Shown: positions 1 to 8,494 of the stretch, piece by piece
How the letters are laid out: each line of letters starts with the position of its first letter
Numbering within the stretch: position 1 is the stretch's first letter
Assembly (NCBI GenBank): GCA_021823165.1
Contig: JAKAOS010000004.1
Coordinates: 1-43,139 of the forward strand
From: Actinomycetes bacterium
GTDB lineage: Bacteria > Actinomycetota > Acidimicrobiia > Acidimicrobiales > JAKAOS01
DNA length: 43,139 bases
Direction: 5' to 3'
Notes under the pieces: generated by a model
What the model was told of the DNA's origin: nothing
The model's database searches: none
The model's input: the letters and a program-made list of their open reading frames with translations, nothing else
Made by a program: the position numbers and the translations under genes

Positions 1-497
1 TCCGATCTGAAAGTAAAGGGCCGCCTCGGGGCGCCGGCCCCGTACCAAGAGGATGCAGGGTATGGCGATAGGTGGGTCAAGCCGTGCGGGGGAGCCGTCG
101 TGACCTGGGTATCTGGAGAGGTGATCATGGAGGAAGTGGGACTGGCATTGCAAAGTACGCCGACCACAGGTTGTGTTTACAAAAACTCGTATCCGGCTCT
201 TGGTGGCACCGAAGGATCCTTTGGGGCACAGGCGTTGGGAGTGGCTGAGCCCCCGGTCCCAAGCCATGGTCGTGTGATCCATCCGGACTTGGTGAGCCGG
301 CCCGCGAAGCCATCCGCTGCGCGATCCCCCGGACTCTGCCAAATCGCCATGCCCGCCGGGAAACCAGCAAGCCTGGCGGCCTTGCGTGGCGAACCCGTGG
401 CATCCCAACCGGCCCGTGACTGCCGGGGAGGGTCCCTTGTTCCCTCTTTGCCAAGGGCGTTGTTTTTTCACAAGGTGGCTATGGAGAGGCTGGGGCT

Positions 498-1316
498 TTG
501 AGTTCTCCCAGACAGGTTCTTGATGACGCGTTGAGCATGGAAGCGGCCGAGGTGCGCCGTTCCTCCCGCCTCGTGCTGGGTCCCATCGACTGGCGGGTCC
601 GCCGCGGTGAGCGGTGGGTGGTGCTGGGCCCCAACGGGGCGGGGAAGACGACCCTTGTGGAGCTGGCATCGGCCAGCCAGAGACCCAGCGCCGGGATCGT
701 GGAGATACTTGGTGGCCGCCTCGGCCGTGTCGATCTCCGGCAGTTGCGGGGCCGCCTCGGCTACGCGGGGCCGGCCGTGGCCAGGCGCCTTTATTCGGAT
801 ATGACTGCTCTGGAGGTGGTGACGAGCGGGGCGACGGCTTCGTATGCATCGTGGTGGGAGCGTCCCGATGAGGCTGCCGGCCTACGTGCCCGCGGGTTGC
901 TTGCCGAGGCCAACCTGGAGGGCCGGGAGGACCAGCGCTGGCTCACCCTCTCAGAAGGCCAACGCCAGCAGGTCTTGCTTTCCCGGGCCCTGGTCCGGGC
1001 CCCGGAGATCCTGGTGCTGGACGAACCGGGAACCGCTTTGGACCTCCATGCCAGAGAGACCCTCGTGGCCCGCCTGGGGAGCTTTGCCCATAGCTATCCC
1101 GAAATGGCCGTCATCATGGTGACCCATCACCTCGAAGACATCCCACCGGGGTTCTCCCATGCCCTGTTGCTGAATGCGGGCCGCGCCGTCTTCTCCGGCC
1201 CCATCCACGAAGCTCTCCGCCCCGATCCGTTGTCCAGGTGCTTCGGCCTGGATTTGGAAGTGAGGCTCCACAGGGGTCGCTGGAGCGCCGTTGCCGGAGA
1301 CACCTGGGCTCCCTGA
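498..1316 (+). CDS. ABC transporter ATP-binding protein (YlmA/ModF-like single ATPase)
   Basis: Walker A GPNGAGKTT, signature LSEGQRQQVLLSRAL, Walker B ILVLDEPG, H-loop MVTHH. Confidence 0.9.
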   Translation: MSSPRQVLDDALSMEAAEVRRSSRLVLGPIDWRVRRGERWVVLGPNGAGKTTLVELASASQRPSAGIVEILGGRLGRVDLRQLRGRLGYAGPAVARRLYSDMTALEVVTSGATASYASWWERPDEAAGLRARGLLAEANLEGREDQRWLTLSEGQRQQVLLSRALVRAPEILVLDEPGTALDLHARETLVARLGSFAHSYPEMAVIMVTHHLEDIPPGFSHALLLNAGRAVFSGPIHEALRPDPLSRCFGLDLEVRLHRGRWSAVAGDTWAP

Positions 1317-1360
1317 AGCGTCTCGGCTGGCCGCCCCGAGCCACCGAGTCCGGCCGGATT

Positions 1361-2071
1361 TCAGCTGCGGGCGGTCTCGAATCGGTAGCCGAGGCCCCGG
1401 ATGGTGCTTATCAGCGTGGGCTTGGAGGGGTCTTCCTCGATCCGGGCTCGCAGCCGCTTGACGTGGACATCAAGGGTCTTGGTGTCCCCCACGTAGTGGG
1501 GACCCCAGATCCGGTCTATGAGCGTCTCCCGTGTAAGAACCCGGCCGGCGTTGGTGAGGAGCAGTTCCAACAGCTCAAACTCCTTTAGGGGTAGGCGCAC
1601 CTCGGTGCCGCGCACCATCACCTCGTGCCGTGCGGGATCGAGCCGCACTCCTGCCACCTCCAGTAGGCCCTGGGGCGGGGCGGCTGGCTGTTCCCCGTTC
1701 TGGGAACGCCGCATGACCGCTCGCATCCGGGCCACCAGCTCCCTCAGGCGGTAGGGCTTGGCGACGTAGTCGTCTGCCCCCACCTCGAGGCCCACGACGG
1801 TGTCGATCTCGGTGCCGCGAGCGGTGACCATGATGATGGGCACCGACGAACGGGCCCGGATCTGGCGGCAGACGTCGAGTCCCGAGATCTGTGGCAGCAT
1901 GACGTCGAGAAGTACGATGTCGGGCCGGACTGCGTCGAAACGCTCCAATGCCGTGGGCCCGTCGGCGGCCACTTCGACATCGAAGCCCTCCCGGCGCAGG
2001 CCGACGGATAGGGCGTCGGCTATTGACTCCTCGTCTTCGGCCACCAAGACCGACGGCCGGGACTTGCTCAT
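1361..2071 (-). CDS. OmpR/PhoB-family response regulator (RegX3-like)
   Basis: Receiver domain VLVAEDEES...DIVLLDVMLP...K plus winged-helix C-terminus VRLPLKEFELLELLLTNAGRVLTRETLIDRIWG; overlaps the downstream end of a histidine kinase gene. Confidence 0.93.
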   Translation of the reverse strand: MSKSRPSVLVAEDEESIADALSVGLRREGFDVEVAADGPTALERFDAVRPDIVLLDVMLPQISGLDVCRQIRARSSVPIIMVTARGTEIDTVVGLEVGADDYVAKPYRLRELVARMRAVMRRSQNGEQPAAPPQGLLEVAGVRLDPARHEVMVRGTEVRLPLKEFELLELLLTNAGRVLTRETLIDRIWGPHYVGDTKTLDVHVKRLRARIEEDPSKPTLISTIRGLGYRFETARS

Positions 2072-3444
2072 TGCTCCGCAGAGGAGGCCGTAGCTACCGG
2101 GGTGAAACTCGGTGCTTGACAGGGGATCCGGATGGTGAAGGTGGATCCCTCGCCCTCGCGCGACTCCACCTCTACGGTCCCGCCATGATTGGCCGCCACG
2201 TGTCGCACGATAGCCAGGCCAAGCCCGGTCCCGCCAGTCTGTCTGCTGCGCGCCTGGTCGACGCGGTAGAAGCGCTCGAATATCCGGTCCAGATCCCGGG
2301 CGGGGATGCCTATGCCTTCGTCTTTCACGCTGAAGTGCGCCCAGGGTCCCTCCCGGCTGGCCCTGAGCACGACCTTCCCGCCGGGCTCGGAGTACTTGAC
2401 CGCGTTTTCCAACAGGTTGTTCATTGCCGAGACGAACTGGGGGCGGTCGACTACCACCTCGAAGTTCTCCGGGCCCTCGATGTGTTCGACGGTGATGTGT
2501 GCCGCCTCGGCCACAGAGCGGATCCGGTCCAGCACCTCACCAAGGATGGATGAGGCTGCGACCGCCTCCCGCCCCGGTGATTCCTCGGCTTCGATCCGGG
2601 AGAGATCCAAAAGGTCGCTTATCACCCTGGCTGCGCGCTCGGCCTCGAAATGCATGCGCCGGGCCAGGCGCTGGGTGACGGCCGGGTCATCCTCTGAGGC
2701 GAGGGTTTCGGCCAGGAGTGCCAAACCCGCAATGGGGGTCTTCAGTTCGTGGCTCACGTTCGCCACGAAGTCACGCCTTATCGAATCGACCCGCCGCCGC
2801 TCGGAGATGTCTTCGAATACCGCCACCACCCCGAGGGAGTCCCGGCCGTCATCCAGGGGGGCCGAACGAATGACCAGGGTCCGCCTCGGTGGTCCGTAGA
2901 GTTCCAGGGTCCGCTCGGTTGGCTGGGTGGTGCCCAGGATCTCCCCGATCGCACGAGCCGCCACCAGGTCCGAGTGGTGGCCGCCCAGAAGTCGCTCGGC
3001 GACGGTGTTGCGGTAGATGTCGTCGCCGTTTTCATCGTGGATGACGACCCCCTGGCGCAAAGCGTCGAGGGAACGGCGAAATCTCGTCGCCTCGCAAAGG
3101 CTGCGCCCCACCGCAGCCACCGCCGCTCCGGCCAGATGTTCGATCCGGCCTACCAGCGCCTCCCCGCGCAGTTCTTTGAGGTCACGCCCTTTGGTGCCAT
3201 CGCCATCACCGCCACCGCTTCCCTCACCGGCGGTCCCGTCCTCCGCCCCCGGTCTCCAGGTGGCGACGATCCTCTCCGCTTCGGTCTGAGCGAAGCTGAG
3301 GCGTTCTGCGATGTTCACCAGCCGTTGTCGCTGGCCACGGCGCGCACTCCAACGGCCCAGCCAGATCGCCAATAGCACCGCCAGTGCCACCGCCGCCCCG
3401 GCTATGGCCCAGTCCGGCCAGGGCAAAGTTGGGAAGGTGATCAC
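2068..3444 (-). CDS. Sensor histidine kinase (SenX3/PhoR-like), likely GTG start near 3444
   Basis: N-terminal TM, PAS-like region, HisKA motif FVANVSHELKTPIAGL, HATPase N-box NNLLENAVKYS, G-boxes DEGIGI and GTGLGLAIV. The listed ORF extends to 3537. Confidence 0.92.
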   Translation of the reverse strand: MITFPTLPWPDWAIAGAAVALAVLLAIWLGRWSARRGQRQRLVNIAERLSFAQTEAERIVATWRPGAEDGTAGEGSGGGDGDGTKGRDLKELRGEALVGRIEHLAGAAVAAVGRSLCEATRFRRSLDALRQGVVIHDENGDDIYRNTVAERLLGGHHSDLVAARAIGEILGTTQPTERTLELYGPPRRTLVIRSAPLDDGRDSLGVVAVFEDISERRRVDSIRRDFVANVSHELKTPIAGLALLAETLASEDDPAVTQRLARRMHFEAERAARVISDLLDLSRIEAEESPGREAVAASSILGEVLDRIRSVAEAAHITVEHIEGPENFEVVVDRPQFVSAMNNLLENAVKYSEPGGKVVLRASREGPWAHFSVKDEGIGIPARDLDRIFERFYRVDQARSRQTGGTGLGLAIVRHVAANHGGTVEVESREGEGSTFTIRIPCQAPSFTPVATASSAEQ

Positions 3445-3617
3445 CGCTGGCCTCCTCGAATGTGCCGATGGTCGGGGTCCAAGAGCAAGCCGGCAAGGGC
3501 CGCGGCACACTCCTGCCGCAAAGCGCAGTGCCACCAAGAGCGTAGGGTCACGACAAACAGCCTACGCCCGGCTCATCCTCCCGATGGCGACCAATGAGGC
3601 ACAGCGCGCCCGTTGGG

Positions 3618-4184
3618 TTATCGATGGGCCAAAAGCGACGCGGTTACACCCAGGACATCTCTGACGTAGGTCCGGGAGTGGTCGTAGGCAAATATGGCAT
3701 CTGCCAGGGATGCCGTCCGGCCGGCACCGTTTGCGCACAGGTCCCGGGCCGCCGCGTAGATGGCATCTGGGGGGTTGTAGGGGGAGGGAGGGGACTGTCC
3801 TCCGCTGGGAACCGGGTTGGCGTATTGGGCAAAGGTGGCGGGTTCGAACTGCATCGGGCCCTCCGCCCCAGCGAAGTTGGACCCGCTGTGCACACCGGCC
3901 ATCCCCGACTGGCCATTGGAGGACTCGATGGTCCCAATCGCGCCGAGCACCTGCCAGCGCAGTCCTGGGCAGGTGGCCGCCGCAGACCTGTAGAGGGCGG
4001 CATATGCCGAGGGGATCGGAGATGGGGAGGGGACGCTTCCAACCCGGCCCGGATACTGCTGGCCGCCCGGCACCGGGATAGCGGTGGCATCCAGGATCCA
4101 CAGCACACCCAACAGCGAAGCACCTCCCCATAAAGCGGTCGCGATGACGACGGCCAGGGCAAGGAGAATCAGTGGCTTCTTCAT
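3618..4184 (-). CDS. Lytic transglycosylase (SLT-like; VirB1-like) with N-terminal membrane anchor
   Basis: Hydrophobic N-terminus; CPGLRWQVLGAIGTIESSNGQSG...GAEGPMQFEPATFAQYA...DAIYAAARDLC...FAYDHSRTYVRDVL, typical of actinobacterial SLT proteins. Confidence 0.82.
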   Translation of the reverse strand: MKKPLILLALAVVIATALWGGASLLGVLWILDATAIPVPGGQQYPGRVGSVPSPSPIPSAYAALYRSAAATCPGLRWQVLGAIGTIESSNGQSGMAGVHSGSNFAGAEGPMQFEPATFAQYANPVPSGGQSPPSPYNPPDAIYAAARDLCANGAGRTASLADAIFAYDHSRTYVRDVLGVTASLLAHR

Positions 4185-4323
4185 GGCGACAGATTATAGA
4201 AACAAATGAGATAGCATCAAAGTGCAGAGATCGACTAGGGTGTTGTCTGCAACGGGAGATGGCTGGTCGGCAAGGAGGACGCTTGATGACTCACGAAGTG
4301 ACCGAGGGTGGGAGTGAGGAGCC

Positions 4324-4602
4324 ATGATGATGGCCGTTTCGATGGCCCCGGCGATCGGTGATCTGCCCGGGTCGGCCGTGCTGCAAAATCTCGTGAATGG
4401 GATCGCCGCCTGGGCTCTTTTGTTCTGCCTGGTCGGGATACTGGTTGGGGCCGCAACATGGGCCCTGGGGTCGCATTCGCAGAACTATCAGCACTCATAT
4501 GCCGGGCGGAAGGCGGTGCTGGTATCTGCGATGGCTGCCCTGGCGATCGGTGCCGCCCCCGCTCTGATCAACTTCTTTTTCGCCGCCGGGCGTTCGGCAT
4601 GA
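4324..4602 (+). CDS. Small two-TM membrane protein, VirB2/TrbC- or DUF6112-like
   Basis: 92 aa with two hydrophobic helices, directly upstream of a TrbL/VirB6-like gene; start overlaps a micro-ORF stop (ATGA). Confidence 0.6.
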   Translation: MMMAVSMAPAIGDLPGSAVLQNLVNGIAAWALLFCLVGILVGAATWALGSHSQNYQHSYAGRKAVLVSAMAALAIGAAPALINFFFAAGRSA

Positions 4603-4621
4603 CGGGCGTGGTCCGGCCGGC

Positions 4622-5830
4622 ATGACGGCGCACGCCCTGACTGCCCCCGTCGCCTCCGAGGTGGTGAGGGTGGTGACCACCGCCCTGGTGGGGGCTTTGG
4701 CCACCGCGCTTGGATGGCTGATGCACCAGTTGTCCGCTCTCCTGGCTGCGAGCAGCGGTCCCCAGCTCAATGCCGGGTGGTTCACCGCCCGGTTGGCCAC
4801 CATGAAAGAGGTCGCGGTCTCGGCGGTGCTCCCCCTGCTCTTGGTCTCCATTGGCCAGGCCGTCTGGCGCCAGGACGGTGCCGGGGTGCTCCGTGCCGTG
4901 GGGGTGCAGCTTCCTCTTGCCGCGCTGGGGACGCTTGTGCTCCAGGCGGTGGCGCAGGCCCTGAGCAACGTCGTAGACACCGCCAGCAACTTCGTCAGCG
5001 CCCAGGCGGGCTTCGATCCACACAACCTTTCGCATGTCCTTATGGCAAGTGGGCTTTCCGGGGCGCTCCCTCCTTATGTCGCTCTGCTGCTCGGCATCCT
5101 CAGCGTGGTGGCGGTTGTCCTTTTGTGGTTGGAGATGCTGTGCCGCTCGGGTGCCATCTCGGCGGTGACGCTGTTCATGCCGCTCGCCCTGGCGGGCCTC
5201 GTGTGGCCGGTCACCGCGGTATGGGCCCGCCGTCTCGTCGAGGTCCTGGCTGCACTCATCGTCTCCAAGCTTGCCATTGTGGCGGCGCTTTCGGCGGGGT
5301 CCTTTGCGCTGACCTCGTCGGCGTCTGGGGCCCGAGCCGGCCAGGTGGGGGGCGGTGTGGCCCTCATGGCGATGGCGGCTCTCGCCCCTTTTGCAATCCT
5401 GAGGATGATCCCGATGCTCGAGGGAGCGGCCGGCCTGGAAGGCGTAGCCAGGACCATGGCGACCAGGGTCGCTGACAAGAGGTTCTGGTTGGACCGGGGT
5501 GACCTGGTAGGCGTGGAGGACCTGACCACACCGGCATACGAACCTCCCATGGCAGAAGGGGAGGAGGCCCCCGAATCCTTCAAGCAGGCATGGGCTTCTG
5601 CCGCCGCCCATGCCGAAAACAACGGCAGCCGACCGGACTCCCAACAGGCGGATGGGGCTGCCGGCGAAGGCCCGGGCCATGGCGGTTATCCACCACCTAC
5701 CCCCGGCGGCCCGACCCCCGGCGGCCCGACCCCCGGTTGGCCGTCGCCGGGGGAGTTGTTCCCCACCGGAGACGACGAAGCTCTCCCCGAAGGCTGGAGC
5801 GAAACCGAGTGGGAGGGCGAGGGTGGCTGA
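4622..5830 (+). CDS. TrbL/VirB6-like polytopic membrane protein with Pro/Gly-rich C-terminal tail
   Basis: Multiple TM segments in T4SS gene context; C-terminal PTPGGPTPGGPTPGWPSPG. Confidence 0.7.
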   Translation: MTAHALTAPVASEVVRVVTTALVGALATALGWLMHQLSALLAASSGPQLNAGWFTARLATMKEVAVSAVLPLLLVSIGQAVWRQDGAGVLRAVGVQLPLAALGTLVLQAVAQALSNVVDTASNFVSAQAGFDPHNLSHVLMASGLSGALPPYVALLLGILSVVAVVLLWLEMLCRSGAISAVTLFMPLALAGLVWPVTAVWARRLVEVLAALIVSKLAIVAALSAGSFALTSSASGARAGQVGGGVALMAMAALAPFAILRMIPMLEGAAGLEGVARTMATRVADKRFWLDRGDLVGVEDLTTPAYEPPMAEGEEAPESFKQAWASAAAHAENNGSRPDSQQADGAAGEGPGHGGYPPPTPGGPTPGGPTPGWPSPGELFPTGDDEALPEGWSETEWEGEGG

Positions 5831-7259
5831 CAGGCGCTACCGCTTCGGACCCAGGGACACCAGGGGCATGGTGGCGGGCTGGAGCGCCCAGCAGTTGCTG
5901 GCCGTGCTCCTCGGCATGTCCTGTGCAGTCCTGGCGGCCAGGTCCCTCCCTCAGGGTGTCGGGCTGTTCGTGGCGGTTGCCATCGCGATGATGTCCCTGG
6001 CGCTTCCCAAGTGGTCCTTTTCCGGCCGCAGCGCGGGGGAGTGGTGCTCTGTGGCGATCGCTTGGCAACTCAAGCGGATTCTGTCTCCCCGGCGGCCCGC
6101 AGGGGCCTTGTGTGCCGCCACTGTCTTTGAGGGCGGCCGCTTGTCTAAAGGGCCCATGCCCGGCAGGGCCACCGGAGCGCTGGCCGGGCTTTCGGTGTCT
6201 GAGGTCTGCTTTGGTGGCCGCCGCCTGGGCATGGTCTGGGATTCTTCAGGGGGACGACTGACCGCCGTGATTGCCCTGGCCTCGTCGCCTGCGCTGCTGG
6301 GAGAGCGGGCCGATCGGTCCCGGCTGGCCGATGCCTGGGCCGCGACGCTCGCCTCCGCTGCTGGGGAGGGAAGCAAAATGGCACGTCTGCAGTGGATACA
6401 ACGAGCGATGCCGGCGTCACTCTGGCGATTCGAGCCCGAAGGGGCGGTCCAGGGCCCCGCCCTCTCCTCCTACCTAACCCTGCTTGCCGAGGAGGAGCAA
6501 GTGGGATGGACCCAGGAGGTGTTCTTGGCCGTTTCTGTGGCATCGGGGCGCGGCGGCACCGAGAGGGCCGCCCGAGACCTGGCCGATGAGGCGGGTCGTC
6601 TCGGCACCGAACTGCAACGAGCGGGGATCATGGTGCTGGGGTCTCTGTCGGGTCCAGCGGTGGCGCAGATGCTCAGGAGATCCTTTGACACCTCCCACCG
6701 GCTGCGAAAGGAGCCGGGTGAGGACCTTTCCCCCGATGGAGGGGGAGGGGGGAGCCCTTGGCCCACCGCGATCAGAGAGCATTGGAATGCCTGTCAGGCC
6801 GATGGGACCTGGCACGCGCAGTACTTCGTGGCCGAGTGGCCCCGGACCGAGGTGGGGCCGGACTTCTTGGCACCGCTGTTGTGCGCGGATGTCCGCCGGT
6901 CGATGTCGGTAGTGCTGGAGCCGATAAAGCCAAGCCGTGCGGCCCGCCAGGCCGAGAGGGCCCGAACTGCAGAGGTTGCCGAGGCCCGACTCGCCTCCAG
7001 GGGTGGGTTTCTCACAAGCGAGCGGCGGCGCAGGGAGGCCTTCGAGGCCGGGGAAAAGGCCCGCGAACTGGCGGCGGGCCATTCCGAATACCGCTTTGCG
7101 GCTTATGTGACGGTGACGGCAGACGACCGGGCCGGCCTGGAGGTGGCCGCGAGGAGCATCGAGGGGGCCGCTCGCCAAGTGGGAGTAGATCTCCGCCGAA
7201 TCTACGGCCAGTGTGCTCGAGCGCTTGGCTATGCACTTCCCTGCGCCAGGGGCCTGTAG
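5823..7259 (+). CDS. SCO6880-family-like protein (conjugation/T4SS associated)
   Basis: N-terminal TM hairpin (QQLLAVLLGMSCAVLAARSLPQGVGLFVAVAIAMMSLALP) followed by a VirB4 N-terminal-like region; likely GTG start at 5823 overlapping the preceding stop. Listed ORF begins at 5610. Confidence 0.7.
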   Translation: MADRRYRFGPRDTRGMVAGWSAQQLLAVLLGMSCAVLAARSLPQGVGLFVAVAIAMMSLALPKWSFSGRSAGEWCSVAIAWQLKRILSPRRPAGALCAATVFEGGRLSKGPMPGRATGALAGLSVSEVCFGGRRLGMVWDSSGGRLTAVIALASSPALLGERADRSRLADAWAATLASAAGEGSKMARLQWIQRAMPASLWRFEPEGAVQGPALSSYLTLLAEEEQVGWTQEVFLAVSVASGRGGTERAARDLADEAGRLGTELQRAGIMVLGSLSGPAVAQMLRRSFDTSHRLRKEPGEDLSPDGGGGGSPWPTAIREHWNACQADGTWHAQYFVAEWPRTEVGPDFLAPLLCADVRRSMSVVLEPIKPSRAARQAERARTAEVAEARLASRGGFLTSERRRREAFEAGEKARELAAGHSEYRFAAYVTVTADDRAGLEVAARSIEGAARQVGVDLRRIYGQCARALGYALPCARGL

Positions 7260-7261
7260 CT

Positions 7262-8494
7262 GTGTTGGGAGGATCCCGCCCGCACCGGGCGACCACGGCC
7301 CGGCTGGCGGCACTGCACCCCCTGGCCGGCAGTTCCCCACTGGCGGTCCGATCCACCTACATCGGCCGAGACCTGTTCGGTGCCAGCTTCGGCTTCGACC
7401 CCTTCGCTCTCTATGCGGCGGGGTTGTTATCCAATCCCAACGTGGTGGTGGCGGGCCAGATCGGCCGGGGCAAGTCCTCTCTCATCAAGTCCTTCCTGTG
7501 GCGCCAGGCCTCCCTCGGCCGCGGTGCGTGGGTGATCGACCCCAAGGGCGAGTACTCGGCCTTGGCGGACGCAGCCGGGTGCCGGTGTGTGCGCCTGGGA
7601 TCGGATGAGAGCGCTTCGATCAATCTGTTGGAGCCAGCTTCGGGTGGGGCAGAGGAGATTCCGCTTGCCGTCTCGGCGGTGGCTCATCTGGCAGAGGCCG
7701 CCATGAAGCGCGACCTGCGCCCGACGGAGCGGGCCGCATTGGAAATTGCCGTTGGAAGAACGGCACGGGGGAGAAACCCAGGCCTTTCTGCGCTGAGCGC
7801 GGCCCTTCTTTCACCCTTGGCCGAGGACGCCGAGGGTGCGGGCACGGATCCGGCCGGTCTGGCCAGAGACGGTCGGGAACTGGCCCTGCAGATCCGGATG
7901 CTGGCTTCAGGGGAGATTGGTCGGGTTCTCGAGGCCCCGGCGGGCAAAAGCCTGGATCTGGGGGCCCGACTGGTGGTCCTAGACCTCTCGGCCCTGCATG
8001 GCACGGAGCATTTGGGCCTGGTCATGGGGGCCCTTTTGGCCTGGATGGGGGCTCGCCAGCGCCACATGGCACCCATGAAGCGCTATGTGGTCCTGGACGA
8101 GGCGTGGGCGGTGTTGTCGGAGCCGGCCGTTGCCCGCTGGGCGCAGGTCAGCTGGAAGCTTGCCCGCGCCTATGGCGTTTCCAACATCGCGGTGGTGCAC
8201 AGGATGTCCGACCTGGCCTCGGTCGGCCAACCCGCCTCGGTGCAGAACGCCTGGGCGAAGGGCTTGCTGTCGGACTCCGAGACCCGAGTCGTCTTTGCTC
8301 AATCCCCCGGTGAGGCGGAGGCCTCCCGCTCGCTGCTGGGGATAGGGGTCAACGAGGCGGCTCTGCTGCCCTCCCTCGGATCCGGTGTGGCGCTCTGGAA
8401 GCTCGGGACCCGCTCCTTTTTGGTCCGCCACCGGCTGGGGACCAAGGAAGCCGCCCTGGTCGATACCGACCAGGCCATGAGGGGATGGCCATGA
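7262..8494 (+). CDS. VirB4/TraC-like conjugation ATPase
   Basis: Walker A VVVAGQIGRGKSSLIKSFLWR, DPKGEYSALA, Walker B-like RYVVLDEAWAVL. GTG start at 7262 inferred; listed ORF begins at 6758. Confidence 0.82.
   Translation: MLGGSRPHRATTARLAALHPLAGSSPLAVRSTYIGRDLFGASFGFDPFALYAAGLLSNPNVVVAGQIGRGKSSLIKSFLWRQASLGRGAWVIDPKGEYSALADAAGCRCVRLGSDESASINLLEPASGGAEEIPLAVSAVAHLAEAAMKRDLRPTERAALEIAVGRTARGRNPGLSALSAALLSPLAEDAEGAGTDPAGLARDGRELALQIRMLASGEIGRVLEAPAGKSLDLGARLVVLDLSALHGTEHLGLVMGALLAWMGARQRHMAPMKRYVVLDEAWAVLSEPAVARWAQVSWKLARAYGVSNIAVVHRMSDLASVGQPASVQNAWAKGLLSDSETRVVFAQSPGEAEASRSLLGIGVNEAALLPSLGSGVALWKLGTRSFLVRHRLGTKEAALVDTDQAMRGWP

Noticed and set aside
100-501. 133-aa plus-strand ORF at window start (frame open from base 1)
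   Set aside because: No recognisable motif or convincing start context; may be a 3' end of an upstream gene cut by the window or chance, so not called.
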